Shown in pieces: positions 45,339 through 53,313 of a stretch of DNA of 63,094 nucleotides. Each line of letters begins with the position of its first letter. Within the stretch, counting starts at the first letter, position 1. Made by a program: the position numbers and the translations under genes. Source of the stretch: an uncultured Lachnospiraceae bacterium (GTDB taxonomy: Bacteria > Bacillota > Clostridia > Lachnospirales > Lachnospiraceae); assembly GCA_934418125.1 (NCBI GenBank), contig CAKRWT010000011.1, forward strand, positions 1 through 63,094, given 5' to 3'. The notes beneath the pieces are model-generated. The model was not told the DNA's origin. It worked only from the letters and a program-made list of their open reading frames with translations, and made no database searches.

Positions 45339-47501
45339 CTAATCTTCCCATTCTTCCTCTTCATCTTCCAAAGGAATTCGGAAATCAACTGTTCTGGTAA
45401 TCCGGTCTACATCTTTTACCTGTATCCTGATTTTCTCTCCCAATTTATAGGTCTTACCGGTATCTCTGCCTACCATTTCGTAAGCATTTTCATCGTAATA
45501 GAAATAGTCCCCTGGCAGGGTCGATACATGTATCAGTCCTTCTACCGTATTGGGCAGCTCTACATAGATACCCCACTGGGTCACGCCGGAAATAACACCA
45601 TCATAACATTCCCCAATGCGTTCTGCCATATATTCTGCTTTTTTAAGCTTATCTGTTTCCCGCTCTGCTTCATCTGCCCTGCGTTCCATCTTAGAAGAAT
45701 GTTTTGCCACTTCCGGTAATTTCTCTTCATAATGTTTTATCCGGTTTTCTTTCAGTCTGCCACGTAACTGCTCTTTGATGATTCTGTGAATCTGCAAGTC
45801 GGGATATCGTCTGATGGGCGATGTAAAATGGCAGTAATACTGGCATGCCAGTCCGAAATGCCCGGTACATTCCACAGTATACTTTGCCTGCTTCATGCTG
45901 CGCAGGGTCAGTCTGCTGATTAAGGTTTCCTCGTCAGTTCCTTCAATTTTATCCAACAGCTTCTGCAGCTCTTTCGGATGAATCTCATCGCCGCTTTGCT
46001 TGATATGATAGCCAAAGTTACGGATAAACGTGGACAGTTTCATAATCCTTTCCGGGTCTGGCTTTTCATGGGTTCTGTACACAAAAGGAATCTCCAGCCA
46101 GTAAAAATGCTGCGCCACTGTCTCATTGGCTATGAGCATAAAATCTTCAATGATTTTGGTTGCTACATTTCTTTCGTATGGTTTTATGTCAACCGGATGT
46201 CCATTTTCATCTAAGATAATTTTACTCTCTGCAAAATCAAAGTCAATGGAACCTCTCTTATGTCTCTTTTTTCTTAAAATGCCTGCCAGTTCTTCCATCT
46301 GCTGAAACATCGGGACAAGCTCTTTATATTCCTCACAGGCAGCTTCATCTTTCTCTTCCAGGATTTTCTTTACGGAAGTATAGGACATTCTTCTGTCTAC
46401 ACAGATTACGGTTTCTGCAATCCGATAATCTACCACTTCCCCTTTATCGTTGATGGTCATCAGACAACTGAGTGCCAGTCGTTCCACGCCCTGGTTCAGG
46501 GAACAGATTCCATTAGACAGTTTATGGGGCAGCATGGGAATTACCCGGTCTACCAGATATACACTGGTACCCCGCTCCAATGCTTCCCAGTCCAGTGCGG
46601 AATTTTCCTGCACATAATTGGTTACATCGGCAATGTGTACTCCCAAATGGTACAGTCCGTTTTCATCCACTTCCAGGCTGACGGCATCATCCAAATCCTT
46701 GGCATCCTCGCCATCGATGGTTACCATCTGCAAATCCCGCAAATCCATTCTGCCTGCTTTATCGGCTTCCTGTATCTCAGACGGTACCCGCTCTACCTGG
46801 TTCATTACCTTCTCCGGGAATTCTACCGGCAAATCATACCCTCTGACGATGGACATAATATCCACACCGGGGTCATTGATATGTCCCAGTATCTCAACGA
46901 CTTTGCCTTCCGGTTTATGCCTTTCATCGCCATAGGAAGTCAGTTCTACCACAACCTTATGTCCGTTAACAGCACCTTTAGAACGTTCCTTTGGTACAAA
47001 AATATCGACACCAATCTTGGTATTATCGGGTATCACAAAGCCAAAATTCTTAGACTGTTCATAGGTTCCTACCAGTTTCGTCATGCCCCGTTCCAGAACC
47101 TTTATCACGGCAGCTTCCTGACGTTTTCCTCGCTGTCCCGGCAGCAGGGCTACCTGTACCTTGTCCTGATGAAAAGCTCCGTTTACATGCTCTTCCGGTA
47201 CATACAAATCTTCCTCTCTGCCTTCCACTTCCACAAAGCCGAAGCCTTTTGCATTGCTGACAAAGGTTCCTGCAAGCTGGTTTTCATCCGGTTTCATATA
47301 CTTGCCCTGTCTGGTCAGTTGTATCTTTCCTTCGGAAAGCAGTGCCTGCAACACCTGCCGGAAAGTATCCCTTTCTTCTTTGGATACCTGCATAAAAGCA
47401 GCCAGTTCCTTTTCCTTCATTGGCACATACATTTCATCCTGTACCAGTTCACATATTAAATTTTTACGTTTTTCAAATTTCTCGTCAATTCTCTGTTTCA
47501 T
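45339..47501 (-). CDS. rnr: Ribonuclease R
   Basis: A 3'-5' exoribonuclease of 720 residues. An N-terminal helix-turn-helix region (about 1-65) is followed by two cold-shock domains ([20 protein letters not shown], then [20 protein letters not shown]). The RNB catalytic core has [20 protein letters not shown], whose aspartates bind magnesium, and [16 protein letters not shown]-terminal S1 domain ([20 protein letters not shown]) is followed by an acidic tail. It acts with tmRNA/SmpB in degrading defective mRNAs. The binding site GGCGGGG lies only two bases before ATG, unusually close. Confidence 0.96.
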   Translation of the reverse strand: MKQRIDEKFEKRKNLICELVQDEMYVPMKEKELAAFMQVSKEERDTFRQVLQALLSEGKIQLTRQGKYMKPDENQLAGTFVSNAKGFGFVEVEGREEDLYVPEEHVNGAFHQDKVQVALLPGQRGKRQEAAVIKVLERGMTKLVGTYEQSKNFGFVIPDNTKIGVDIFVPKERSKGAVNGHKVVVELTSYGDERHKPEGKVVEILGHINDPGVDIMSIVRGYDLPVEFPEKVMNQVERVPSEIQEADKAGRMDLRDLQMVTIDGEDAKDLDDAVSLEVDENGLYHLGVHIADVTNYVQENSALDWEALERGTSVYLVDRVIPMLPHKLSNGICSLNQGVERLALSCLMTINDKGEVVDYRIAETVICVDRRMSYTSVKKILEEKDEAACEEYKELVPMFQQMEELAGILRKKRHKRGSIDFDFAESKIILDENGHPVDIKPYERNVATKIIEDFMLIANETVAQHFYWLEIPFVYRTHEKPDPERIMKLSTFIRNFGYHIKQSGDEIHPKELQKLLDKIEGTDEETLISRLTLRSMKQAKYTVECTGHFGLACQYYCHFTSPIRRYPDLQIHRIIKEQLRGRLKENRIKHYEEKLPEVAKHSSKMERRADEAERETDKLKKAEYMAERIGECYDGVISGVTQWGIYVELPNTVEGLIHVSTLPGDYFYYDENAYEMVGRDTGKTYKLGEKIRIQVKDVDRITRTVDFRIPLEDEEEEWED

Positions 47502-47551
47502 TTCCCCGCCACATCTTTAATCTTACATTATGCGTTACTATTATGGTAAAG

Positions 47552-47578
47552 AAAAAGCACTCTTATGCAAGAGTGCTT
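47552..47578 (-). terminator. Terminator after secG
   Basis: AAGCACTCTT (47555-47564) and AAGAGTGCTT (47569-47578) form a 10-base stem with a four-base loop. On the minus strand a TTTTTC tract follows. Confidence 0.85.
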
Positions 47579-47584
47579 CCACAT

Positions 47585-47824
47585 TTAAAATACGGTCAGA
47601 TTTAAAACAACTGCCAATACCATGAAACCAACTGCCAAACCTGTTGTAATCTTCACAAGCTTGCCTTCCATAGAACGACCTTTGTTCTTGCCCCAATATG
47701 TTTCAGCCGCACCGCTTACTGCTCCTAAGCCTGCAGACTTTCCTTCCTGCATTAATACCAATATTACAAGTGCTAAACAAATAATAATAAAAATTACTGT
47801 TAAAACGATTCTAAGTGCTCCCAT
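47585..47824 (-). CDS. secG: Preprotein translocase subunit SecG
   Basis: A 79-residue component of the SecYEG channel with two membrane helices (about 4-26 and 57-78). The conserved loop between them reads LMQEGKSAGLGAVSGAAETY followed by WGKNKGRSMEGKL. The ATG at 47824 has AGGAGG seven bases upstream; an ATG 21 bases earlier has none. It is followed by its own terminator and then rnr, an order common in Firmicutes. Confidence 0.95.
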   Translation of the reverse strand: MGALRIVLTVIFIIICLALVILVLMQEGKSAGLGAVSGAAETYWGKNKGRSMEGKLVKITTGLAVGFMVLAVVLNLTVF

Positions 47825-47920
47825 TTCTACACCTCCTAATGTCAAGCAGATTTGATTGTATCATATAAAACGCTTTTTCGCAATACGATTATGCAAAAAT
47901 ATACTATAAAAGCGGAATTT

Positions 47921-48835
47921 TTACAGTTCAAATGCCGAAAATGCCTCTTCCATTTTTCCATCCTCTTTTGCCTGGCTGCGCATCAGGAATGCCTTCATCT
48001 CGGTATGCTTTTCTCCCAAATCCTCCAGCATGGCATGATAATTTTCTCCGTTCACACAGTCTGTATCTAACAGGAACTGATAATAAGCTTTCTCATCGCC
48101 ATGCTCCTGTGATACCACCAGCCAGGTTTCTTCCGAAGCCTCTCCTTTGGCATGGGCGCGGATATAGGCAAGCAATTCCTGTCTGTTTTCCTCTTCCAGT
48201 CCGTAGTCATGCATCAGCCGCAACATGGCTATTCTTACCTTTTCCCGTCTGCGCTGTTCGATATAATAGTCCAGATTGTTCTCATTACTTCCGTAATCTT
48301 CTTCCCCGCACAGTAGGGTTTTGGAATATCCTTCCGTATCCTCCAGGTTCATCCTTTGCATCATCAGGGTATCCCATTGCACCAGCCAGTCCTCTTTTCC
48401 GGCATTTTCAAAATCAAACAGGTAAAAGGCATCCAGCCTGCTCATGGTTGCTGCCAGCAGGAAAGCGATATCCTCCCGCTTTTTGGGGGCTTCTTTGGAT
48501 AATTCATTGACAATCTGTTCCAGTTTATGACATTCCTTCAAGATTCCCTGTCCGATTTTCATTCCATGATAGGGCAATATTATTTTTTCCAGGCGGGAGC
48601 AGAAGGCAAATGCCCAGTCATCAATCTCCACAACGCCTTCCGGCAGCTCTATCTGCTGCAATGTCTTATTACTCAAAAATGCCTTCTTTCCAATACAGAC
48701 CACGGGTAACCCTTCTATCCGTTCCGGGATGTTTAAAGTGATAGATTCTCCTTTATACCCGGTAATCCGAATGCCACCCTCTTCCGGTGTATATTGTAAG
48801 ATGCCATTTTCTATTGCAAGTTCTCTTGTTTCCAT
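47921..48835 (-). CDS. Leucine-rich-repeat (BspA-like) protein
   Basis: A 304-residue protein without a signal peptide. Residues about 20-110 hold BspA-type leucine-rich repeats (ITLNIPERIEGLPVVCIGKK, AFLSNKTLQQIELPEGVVEI, then DDWAFAFCSRLEKIILP). The C-terminal 190 residues are helical and charged, without a family I recognise. It lies 25 bases downstream of the AAA ATPase gene and is probably the third gene of that unit. An intracellular LRR protein next to a MoxR/VWA pair suggests a substrate-recognition or scaffold role, which is inference only. Confidence 0.75.
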   Translation of the reverse strand: METRELAIENGILQYTPEEGGIRITGYKGESITLNIPERIEGLPVVCIGKKAFLSNKTLQQIELPEGVVEIDDWAFAFCSRLEKIILPYHGMKIGQGILKECHKLEQIVNELSKEAPKKREDIAFLLAATMSRLDAFYLFDFENAGKEDWLVQWDTLMMQRMNLEDTEGYSKTLLCGEEDYGSNENNLDYYIEQRRREKVRIAMLRLMHDYGLEEENRQELLAYIRAHAKGEASEETWLVVSQEHGDEKAYYQFLLDTDCVNGENYHAMLEDLGEKHTEMKAFLMRSQAKEDGKMEEAFSAFEL

Positions 48836-48860
48836 CTTATTCCTGTTCTATCTGCTTTCA

Positions 48861-50378
48861 TCAAATCTCCAGTGCGTTTATCTGTTCGATTAACGTATCA
48901 CTGCGTTCTGTCAGCATGAGTTCTTCATTATGTTTCTGATAATCTTCACAGCCATACAGACTGATAAATCTTGCGCAGTCAGCCTGAATGGTACATTCGG
49001 TTACCAGAATTAACATTTCATTACCGGAGCCAAAGGTATCTTCTACGAAAACAAACAGATAATGAAGCCGTTCCTTCACTTTTTCCGTATCCGCCTTATA
49101 AGCTGTCACTTTCTCATCAAAAGCTGTCTTCAGAACCTGAAATACCTCTGCTGCCGCCTGGAAACTTTCTTTCCGCAGTTGTTTCTCACAGGTGGTCATG
49201 AATTTGATAACTGCACGGTTTTTCTTCTTATCCCGATTCGACAGCGCACCGGCTTTCTGCAGGGATTCCATGGCTTTCTGCCGTCCCTCCACCTGTTTTT
49301 CAAACAATGCTATCAGCTCTTCGGCACTGTTTCCTTCTTCCATCTTACTTTTCAGTGCCCGCAGAGGATTCATCAATTCGGTAAGGATATCCGAAGTCAG
49401 CATGTTTTCCCGGATATCATGCTGTATGGTATCTATCAGCATACCCATCAGGGATAATCTCTCATCGAAATCTGCTTTTCTTGCCTTATCCTTCGCCTGT
49501 TCCCTTACCTGTCCGGTCAGAATCTCTTCTATCTTATAATCGTTCTTATACTTCTGGTACAGGTCATAATATGCCGTAAATTCTTTTACCACACGGTCAT
49601 TGCGCAGATACTGTCCGACCAAAGACTCTTCCACTGGCAGGTTTTCTTCCTCGTATAACTGTAACATCTGGGATAAATCCTCCCAGCCACGGGCAGTAAT
49701 GTAATTCTTGCCCCTTACCGTTGTCTCCACCTGATAGAAGTCTTCCTTTTTCATATCCAGATAATTCAGGATGGCGGTATGAATATCACGTTCTTTTGCA
49801 TACTCTTTCCAGACCGGATAATCTGCATCTACTTCCAGAATCTTCATTCTATCCAGCGTTACCACGTCAAATTCCCGGACGGATTTGTTATACTCTGGTG
49901 GATTACCTGCCGTTACAATAACCCAGCCTTCCGGCACCTGATGTCTGCCGAATATTTTATACTGTAAGAACTGTAGCATGGATGGTGCCAGGGTTTCCGA
50001 CACACAGTTAATCTCGTCTAAAAACAAAATTCCCTCTTTGATGCCGCTTTCCCGCATCACATCATAAATAGAGGCTATAATCTCGCTCATGGTGTACTCT
50101 GACACGTCATAGCTGTTACCTTCATATTCTTTGTGGGCGATAAAGGGCAGTCCCAGTGCAGACTGTCTGGTATGGTGCGTCATGGAATAGGATACCAGGG
50201 CAATGCCCAGTTCCTGCGCAATCTGTTCCATAATGGCAGTCTTGCCGATACCCGGTGCCCCTAGCAGGAAAATGGGTCGTTGTCTTACAATGGGAATCCG
50301 GTATTCTCCCTCTTCGTCCTTTTTCAGATATAATTTCACAGAGTCTTTGATATAACTCTTCGCTTCTTTGATATTCAT
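48861..50378 (-). CDS. MoxR-type AAA+ ATPase
   Basis: A 505-residue ATPase. The AAA+ domain has Walker A LLGAPGIGKTAIM (residues 38-50), Walker B GILFLDEINCVSE near 118 and a sensor segment VIVTAGNPPEYNKSVREFDV. A long helical C-terminal region (about 270-505) has no known domain. The start at 50378 has AGGAG upstream. The adjacent upstream gene encodes a VWA-domain protein (16-base gap). MoxR ATPases and VWA proteins commonly act together as chaperones for metal insertion or complex assembly. Confidence 0.88.
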   Translation of the reverse strand: MNIKEAKSYIKDSVKLYLKKDEEGEYRIPIVRQRPIFLLGAPGIGKTAIMEQIAQELGIALVSYSMTHHTRQSALGLPFIAHKEYEGNSYDVSEYTMSEIIASIYDVMRESGIKEGILFLDEINCVSETLAPSMLQFLQYKIFGRHQVPEGWVIVTAGNPPEYNKSVREFDVVTLDRMKILEVDADYPVWKEYAKERDIHTAILNYLDMKKEDFYQVETTVRGKNYITARGWEDLSQMLQLYEEENLPVEESLVGQYLRNDRVVKEFTAYYDLYQKYKNDYKIEEILTGQVREQAKDKARKADFDERLSLMGMLIDTIQHDIRENMLTSDILTELMNPLRALKSKMEEGNSAEELIALFEKQVEGRQKAMESLQKAGALSNRDKKKNRAVIKFMTTCEKQLRKESFQAAAEVFQVLKTAFDEKVTAYKADTEKVKERLHYLFVFVEDTFGSGNEMLILVTECTIQADCARFISLYGCEDYQKHNEELMLTERSDTLIEQINALEI

Positions 50379-50394
50379 GCAGTTTCTCCTGTTT

Positions 50395-51711
50395 CTATTC
50401 GGATTTTTCTTCCTGGGCAAAAGCCTCTATATTCTCTTCTTCCAGAACAAGTTTGATTGCCCAGCCCGGTACTTTCGGAGCATTATCATCCTCTTTCAGG
50501 AAGACAAATGCCACATCATAATCAGGCATATTTTCCGGGTAAATTCCATATCCGTCCGTAAAATAAAGCAATCCCTTCAGATTGGTAAACTCTCCCTCTT
50601 CCCGCAGCTTTTCCACATAGGTAAACACAGGTCGAAAGTCCGTGGAACCAAAACCGGTAAGCTTCCCGGTTGCCAGAAAGGCATCAAACTCTTTTCTTTC
50701 CGTGATTTTAACGTCCTGTCTGATGTCGCTGTCACACATAAGAATGTGCACATTTATCTTGGCAAAAAAATTCTCGCTTTCCTGCATGATACTGTAGGTT
50801 TTCTGTAAAAAAGCCTGTACAATGTCTCCCCTGCAGGAAGCCGAGGTATCTATGGCAATGACGAAATCCTTGATTTTGTGACTGTCTTTATATTCCAATG
50901 GCTCTACCAGTGGCATATTTCCATAAGTCTGGAGTCCGTAGGTATAATAAATGTAATCAAACTCATCATCATTGACCTGTACCGTCTCCCCCAGTACCAT
51001 AAACTTTTTTAAAAAGCTGGTATAATCATACCGCTCCCTGGTAGCTTCCTTTAAATTCTGTTCCATGCTTTGGGCACTGTTCTTATCTTTACTGAAGCTT
51101 TTGATATCAGCTTTAATCCGCTCACTTAATTTCCGCCATTCTGCCTGGGAAAGCTCCAGTTCCTCTTTTCTGTCCCAGTAAATGTGTTCATCCAGATGGC
51201 ACAGCTTATTCCACTCTTCTTTTGCCTTATTAGACGGCTCCTCGATACGGAAATGCCGATACAGTTTCTCTGCGGTCAGACCGCCTGCCTGCTTGCGTAA
51301 CCGCTCCATACGCCCCCGCAGTACTTCATCTGTGGAAAGCTTTGTCAGATGCAGATTCATATCCAGTATGGTGTTTTCCACCGCAATATCCGTTGCCATA
51401 TCCCAGTATTCCCGGTTCAGCTTATCGGTTTCAAAGCTGTGGAAGAAAATACAGTGCAGCAAGGTGTGCAGATACAATCTGGCTGCAAATCCCGGCTCTC
51501 TTTTATATTGGCGTAACAGCCGCACCGGGTCATAATAAAGTTGTTCCCCATCATAAAGATGGGCACCGGTCCCTTCCCGGCACCCCACCTTCATCCGGGA
51601 AAGTGCCACATCCAGAAATCGCATATTTATCAACAGACCATCATGGGCAAGGCGTATCATTTCCCCTGCAATTTTCAAAATCTGCTCTCTTTTTTCGGTT
51701 TCCTTGTTCAC
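50395..51711 (-). CDS. VWA-like protein with DUF2201-type metallopeptidase-like N domain
   Basis: A 438-residue protein. The N-terminal part (about 15-130) resembles the DUF2201 putative metallopeptidase domain, but the expected HExxH reads HTLLH (His82, Thr83, His86), so the catalytic glutamate is missing. The C-terminal VWA-like domain (about 285-420) has the MIDAS motif FVIAIDTSASCRG and a later LLYFTDGYGIYP. It uses a GTG start with only a weak GAGA-type binding site. It is the first gene of the VWA-MoxR-LRR unit. Probably a partner protein of the ATPase rather than a protease. Confidence 0.8.
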   Translation of the reverse strand: MNKETEKREQILKIAGEMIRLAHDGLLINMRFLDVALSRMKVGCREGTGAHLYDGEQLYYDPVRLLRQYKREPGFAARLYLHTLLHCIFFHSFETDKLNREYWDMATDIAVENTILDMNLHLTKLSTDEVLRGRMERLRKQAGGLTAEKLYRHFRIEEPSNKAKEEWNKLCHLDEHIYWDRKEELELSQAEWRKLSERIKADIKSFSKDKNSAQSMEQNLKEATRERYDYTSFLKKFMVLGETVQVNDDEFDYIYYTYGLQTYGNMPLVEPLEYKDSHKIKDFVIAIDTSASCRGDIVQAFLQKTYSIMQESENFFAKINVHILMCDSDIRQDVKITERKEFDAFLATGKLTGFGSTDFRPVFTYVEKLREEGEFTNLKGLLYFTDGYGIYPENMPDYDVAFVFLKEDDNAPKVPGWAIKLVLEEENIEAFAQEEKSE

Positions 51712-51757
51712 GTTTCTTACTATCTCTTTCTTATAACATTATGTCAACCACTTACTT

Positions 51758-52489
51758 TTAGACAAATACATACATTTTCAACAGGACAAGAATCAGCAAG
51801 TGCCCCGGATAAAATATGTAGAAAAACCATTTGGAAAAGTTCCTGCCGTGTTCCGCACGTTTTCCATTATAAAATACCAGAATCAGCAAGGCGGATACAA
51901 GAATTCCCACGCCTGCCAGGGCTCCATGGATTATCGCTTCTGGCAACCCGTAAGGATTATTCAGATAGCTTATGGTATTCAACACTGCAAAGAATACATA
52001 ACAGCCTATGTAGCTTTTCAGAACTCCCTTGGCATCTCCTTTCCACCGGTCAAACAATAATACAAAAACAGGGGCAAAGAACGCCCAGTCACTGAATGCC
52101 GTTAACAGCACCAGGAAGGCACAGACCAGACCTCTCACAGCCCGGTTCTGAATCTTTTCCCTTGCAGTCAGTAACAGAAAACAGAAAAACAGCGTAAATA
52201 TCATATTCAGGTTTCCAAAATCGAATGCCATCATATAAGGTATCTGGGATAGCAGGGCAAACAGCAGTAAACGCAGACCATACTTCTTCTTAGACCTGGT
52301 ATAAGCATACCCTTCCACCATAAAATAACACATGGTAGGAGCCGTAAAATACCCGATATCTTCTAACAACTCACACCCTGGCGTTCCGACCGGTAAAAAT
52401 ATATGAGCTATGTGGTTAAGCAACATGGTTATCATAGCAATATACTTAATCACATCCCGGTTTAACACTTTCCTGTTTTGTATTCCCAT
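51758..52489 (-). CDS. TraX family membrane protein
   Basis: A 243-residue integral membrane protein with about eight helices. The N-terminal KYIAMITMLLNHIAHIFLP, the following YFTAPTMCYFMVEGYAYTRS and the terminal FYIFYPGHLLIL are the TraX/acyltransferase-3-like pattern. E. coli TraX acetylates F-pilin, but chromosomal Firmicutes homologues have no known substrate. GAGGAG precedes the ATG, and copies of the dispersed TGCGCA repeat end just before it. Confidence 0.85.
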   Translation of the reverse strand: MGIQNRKVLNRDVIKYIAMITMLLNHIAHIFLPVGTPGCELLEDIGYFTAPTMCYFMVEGYAYTRSKKKYGLRLLLFALLSQIPYMMAFDFGNLNMIFTLFFCFLLLTAREKIQNRAVRGLVCAFLVLLTAFSDWAFFAPVFVLLFDRWKGDAKGVLKSYIGCYVFFAVLNTISYLNNPYGLPEAIIHGALAGVGILVSALLILVFYNGKRAEHGRNFSKWFFYIFYPGHLLILVLLKMYVFV

Positions 52490-52500
52490 CTTACTCCTCG

Positions 52501-52560
52501 TTTCTGCGCACGCTTTTCCTGCATGCCGAATTTTGTCTGCGCACGCTCTTTGCGCCTGGC
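52501..52560. repeat. Dispersed TGCGCA-hairpin repeat, two tandem copies before the TraX-like gene
   Basis: Copy 52501-52530 matches the element at 39682-39712 (TTTCTGCGCACGCT...GCATGCCGA). A second, shortened copy GTCTGCGCACGCTCTTTGCG lies at 52535-52554. Both full copies in the window end 10-20 bases before a minus-strand start codon. The remaining 52561-52664 DNA holds only a weak hairpin. Confidence 0.6.
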
Positions 52561-52606
52561 AAGCCTGTGCCGGATTCGCACAAGCTACATTCTCCTCCTA
52601 ACACAC

Positions 52607-52646
52607 AAAACAGGCAACTGAGACCCAAGCCCAATCGCCCTGTTTT
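52607..52646 (-). terminator. Weak terminator after MBL hydrolase gene
   Basis: AAAACAGG (52607-52614) pairs with CCTGTTTT (52639-52646) around a 24-base loop. There is little T run beyond the stem, so it is uncertain. Confidence 0.35.
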
Positions 52647-52664
52647 CTCTGTACCATTTCGTTT

Positions 52665-53297
52665 TTACTGTACGAACGGGTTATATCTTTTTTCATGTCC
52701 TATACTGGTAACATCCCCATGTCCCGGATATACCTTAGTTTCATCCGGTAACAAAAACAGCTTATCCTTAACAGAATGGATAATCGCGCTCATGCTCCCT
52801 GTTGCCAAATCCGTTCTTCCCACAGACTCCTGAAAAAGAGTATCTCCGGCAATCAGCATACCTGCTTCTTCAAAATAATAGCAACAGCTTCCTACCGTAT
52901 GCCCCGGTGTGGCAATTACTTTACAGGTCATTCCTGCAATGGTAATCTCCTCGCCATCCTTCACATAGTAATCAGGAACCACGGTATATGGTCTTCCTAC
53001 CTGGTCGGATACATTGGTAATGGCATCTTCACAAAGGACTTTCTCCGCTTCGTAAGCATAAATCGGTGCTCCTGATAACTCCCGTAACTTATTGGTTCCC
53101 CAGATATGGTCGAAGTGACCATGTGTTAACAGAATTCCCTTTACGTTTAAACCCTTTTCCTGTAATTTTTCATAAATATAATCTCCCTTGTCTGCCGGGT
53201 CAAAGAAAATCACATCGGTACTGCCCTCCTGATAAACAAAGTAGCAGTTTGTCTGGCAGATACCTAACATGAGTCTGCCTATCTTTAAATTTGACAT
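52665..53297 (-). CDS. Metallo-beta-lactamase fold hydrolase, glyoxalase II-like
   Basis: A 210-residue hydrolase with the binuclear metal motif THGHFDHIWG, then PGHTVGSC, LIAGDTLF and YPGHGDVTSIG, which together supply the usual His/Asp ligands. It lacks the long C-terminal domain of true hydroxyacylglutathione hydrolases, as is normal for the short bacterial members. AGGAG seven bases before ATG fixes the start at 53297. It lies 16 bases after the relA-type gene, an association seen in many Firmicutes. Substrate likely a thioester; unproven. Confidence 0.9.
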   Translation of the reverse strand: MSNLKIGRLMLGICQTNCYFVYQEGSTDVIFFDPADKGDYIYEKLQEKGLNVKGILLTHGHFDHIWGTNKLRELSGAPIYAYEAEKVLCEDAITNVSDQVGRPYTVVPDYYVKDGEEITIAGMTCKVIATPGHTVGSCCYYFEEAGMLIAGDTLFQESVGRTDLATGSMSAIIHSVKDKLFLLPDETKVYPGHGDVTSIGHEKRYNPFVQ

Positions 53298-53313
53298 CCT
53301 TCCTCTCCTTCTA

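Noticed and set aside
46524..47459. 311-codon open frame on the plus strand
   Set aside because: It is fully antisense to rnr, has no ribosome binding site and resembles no family; a shadow of a well-conserved gene.
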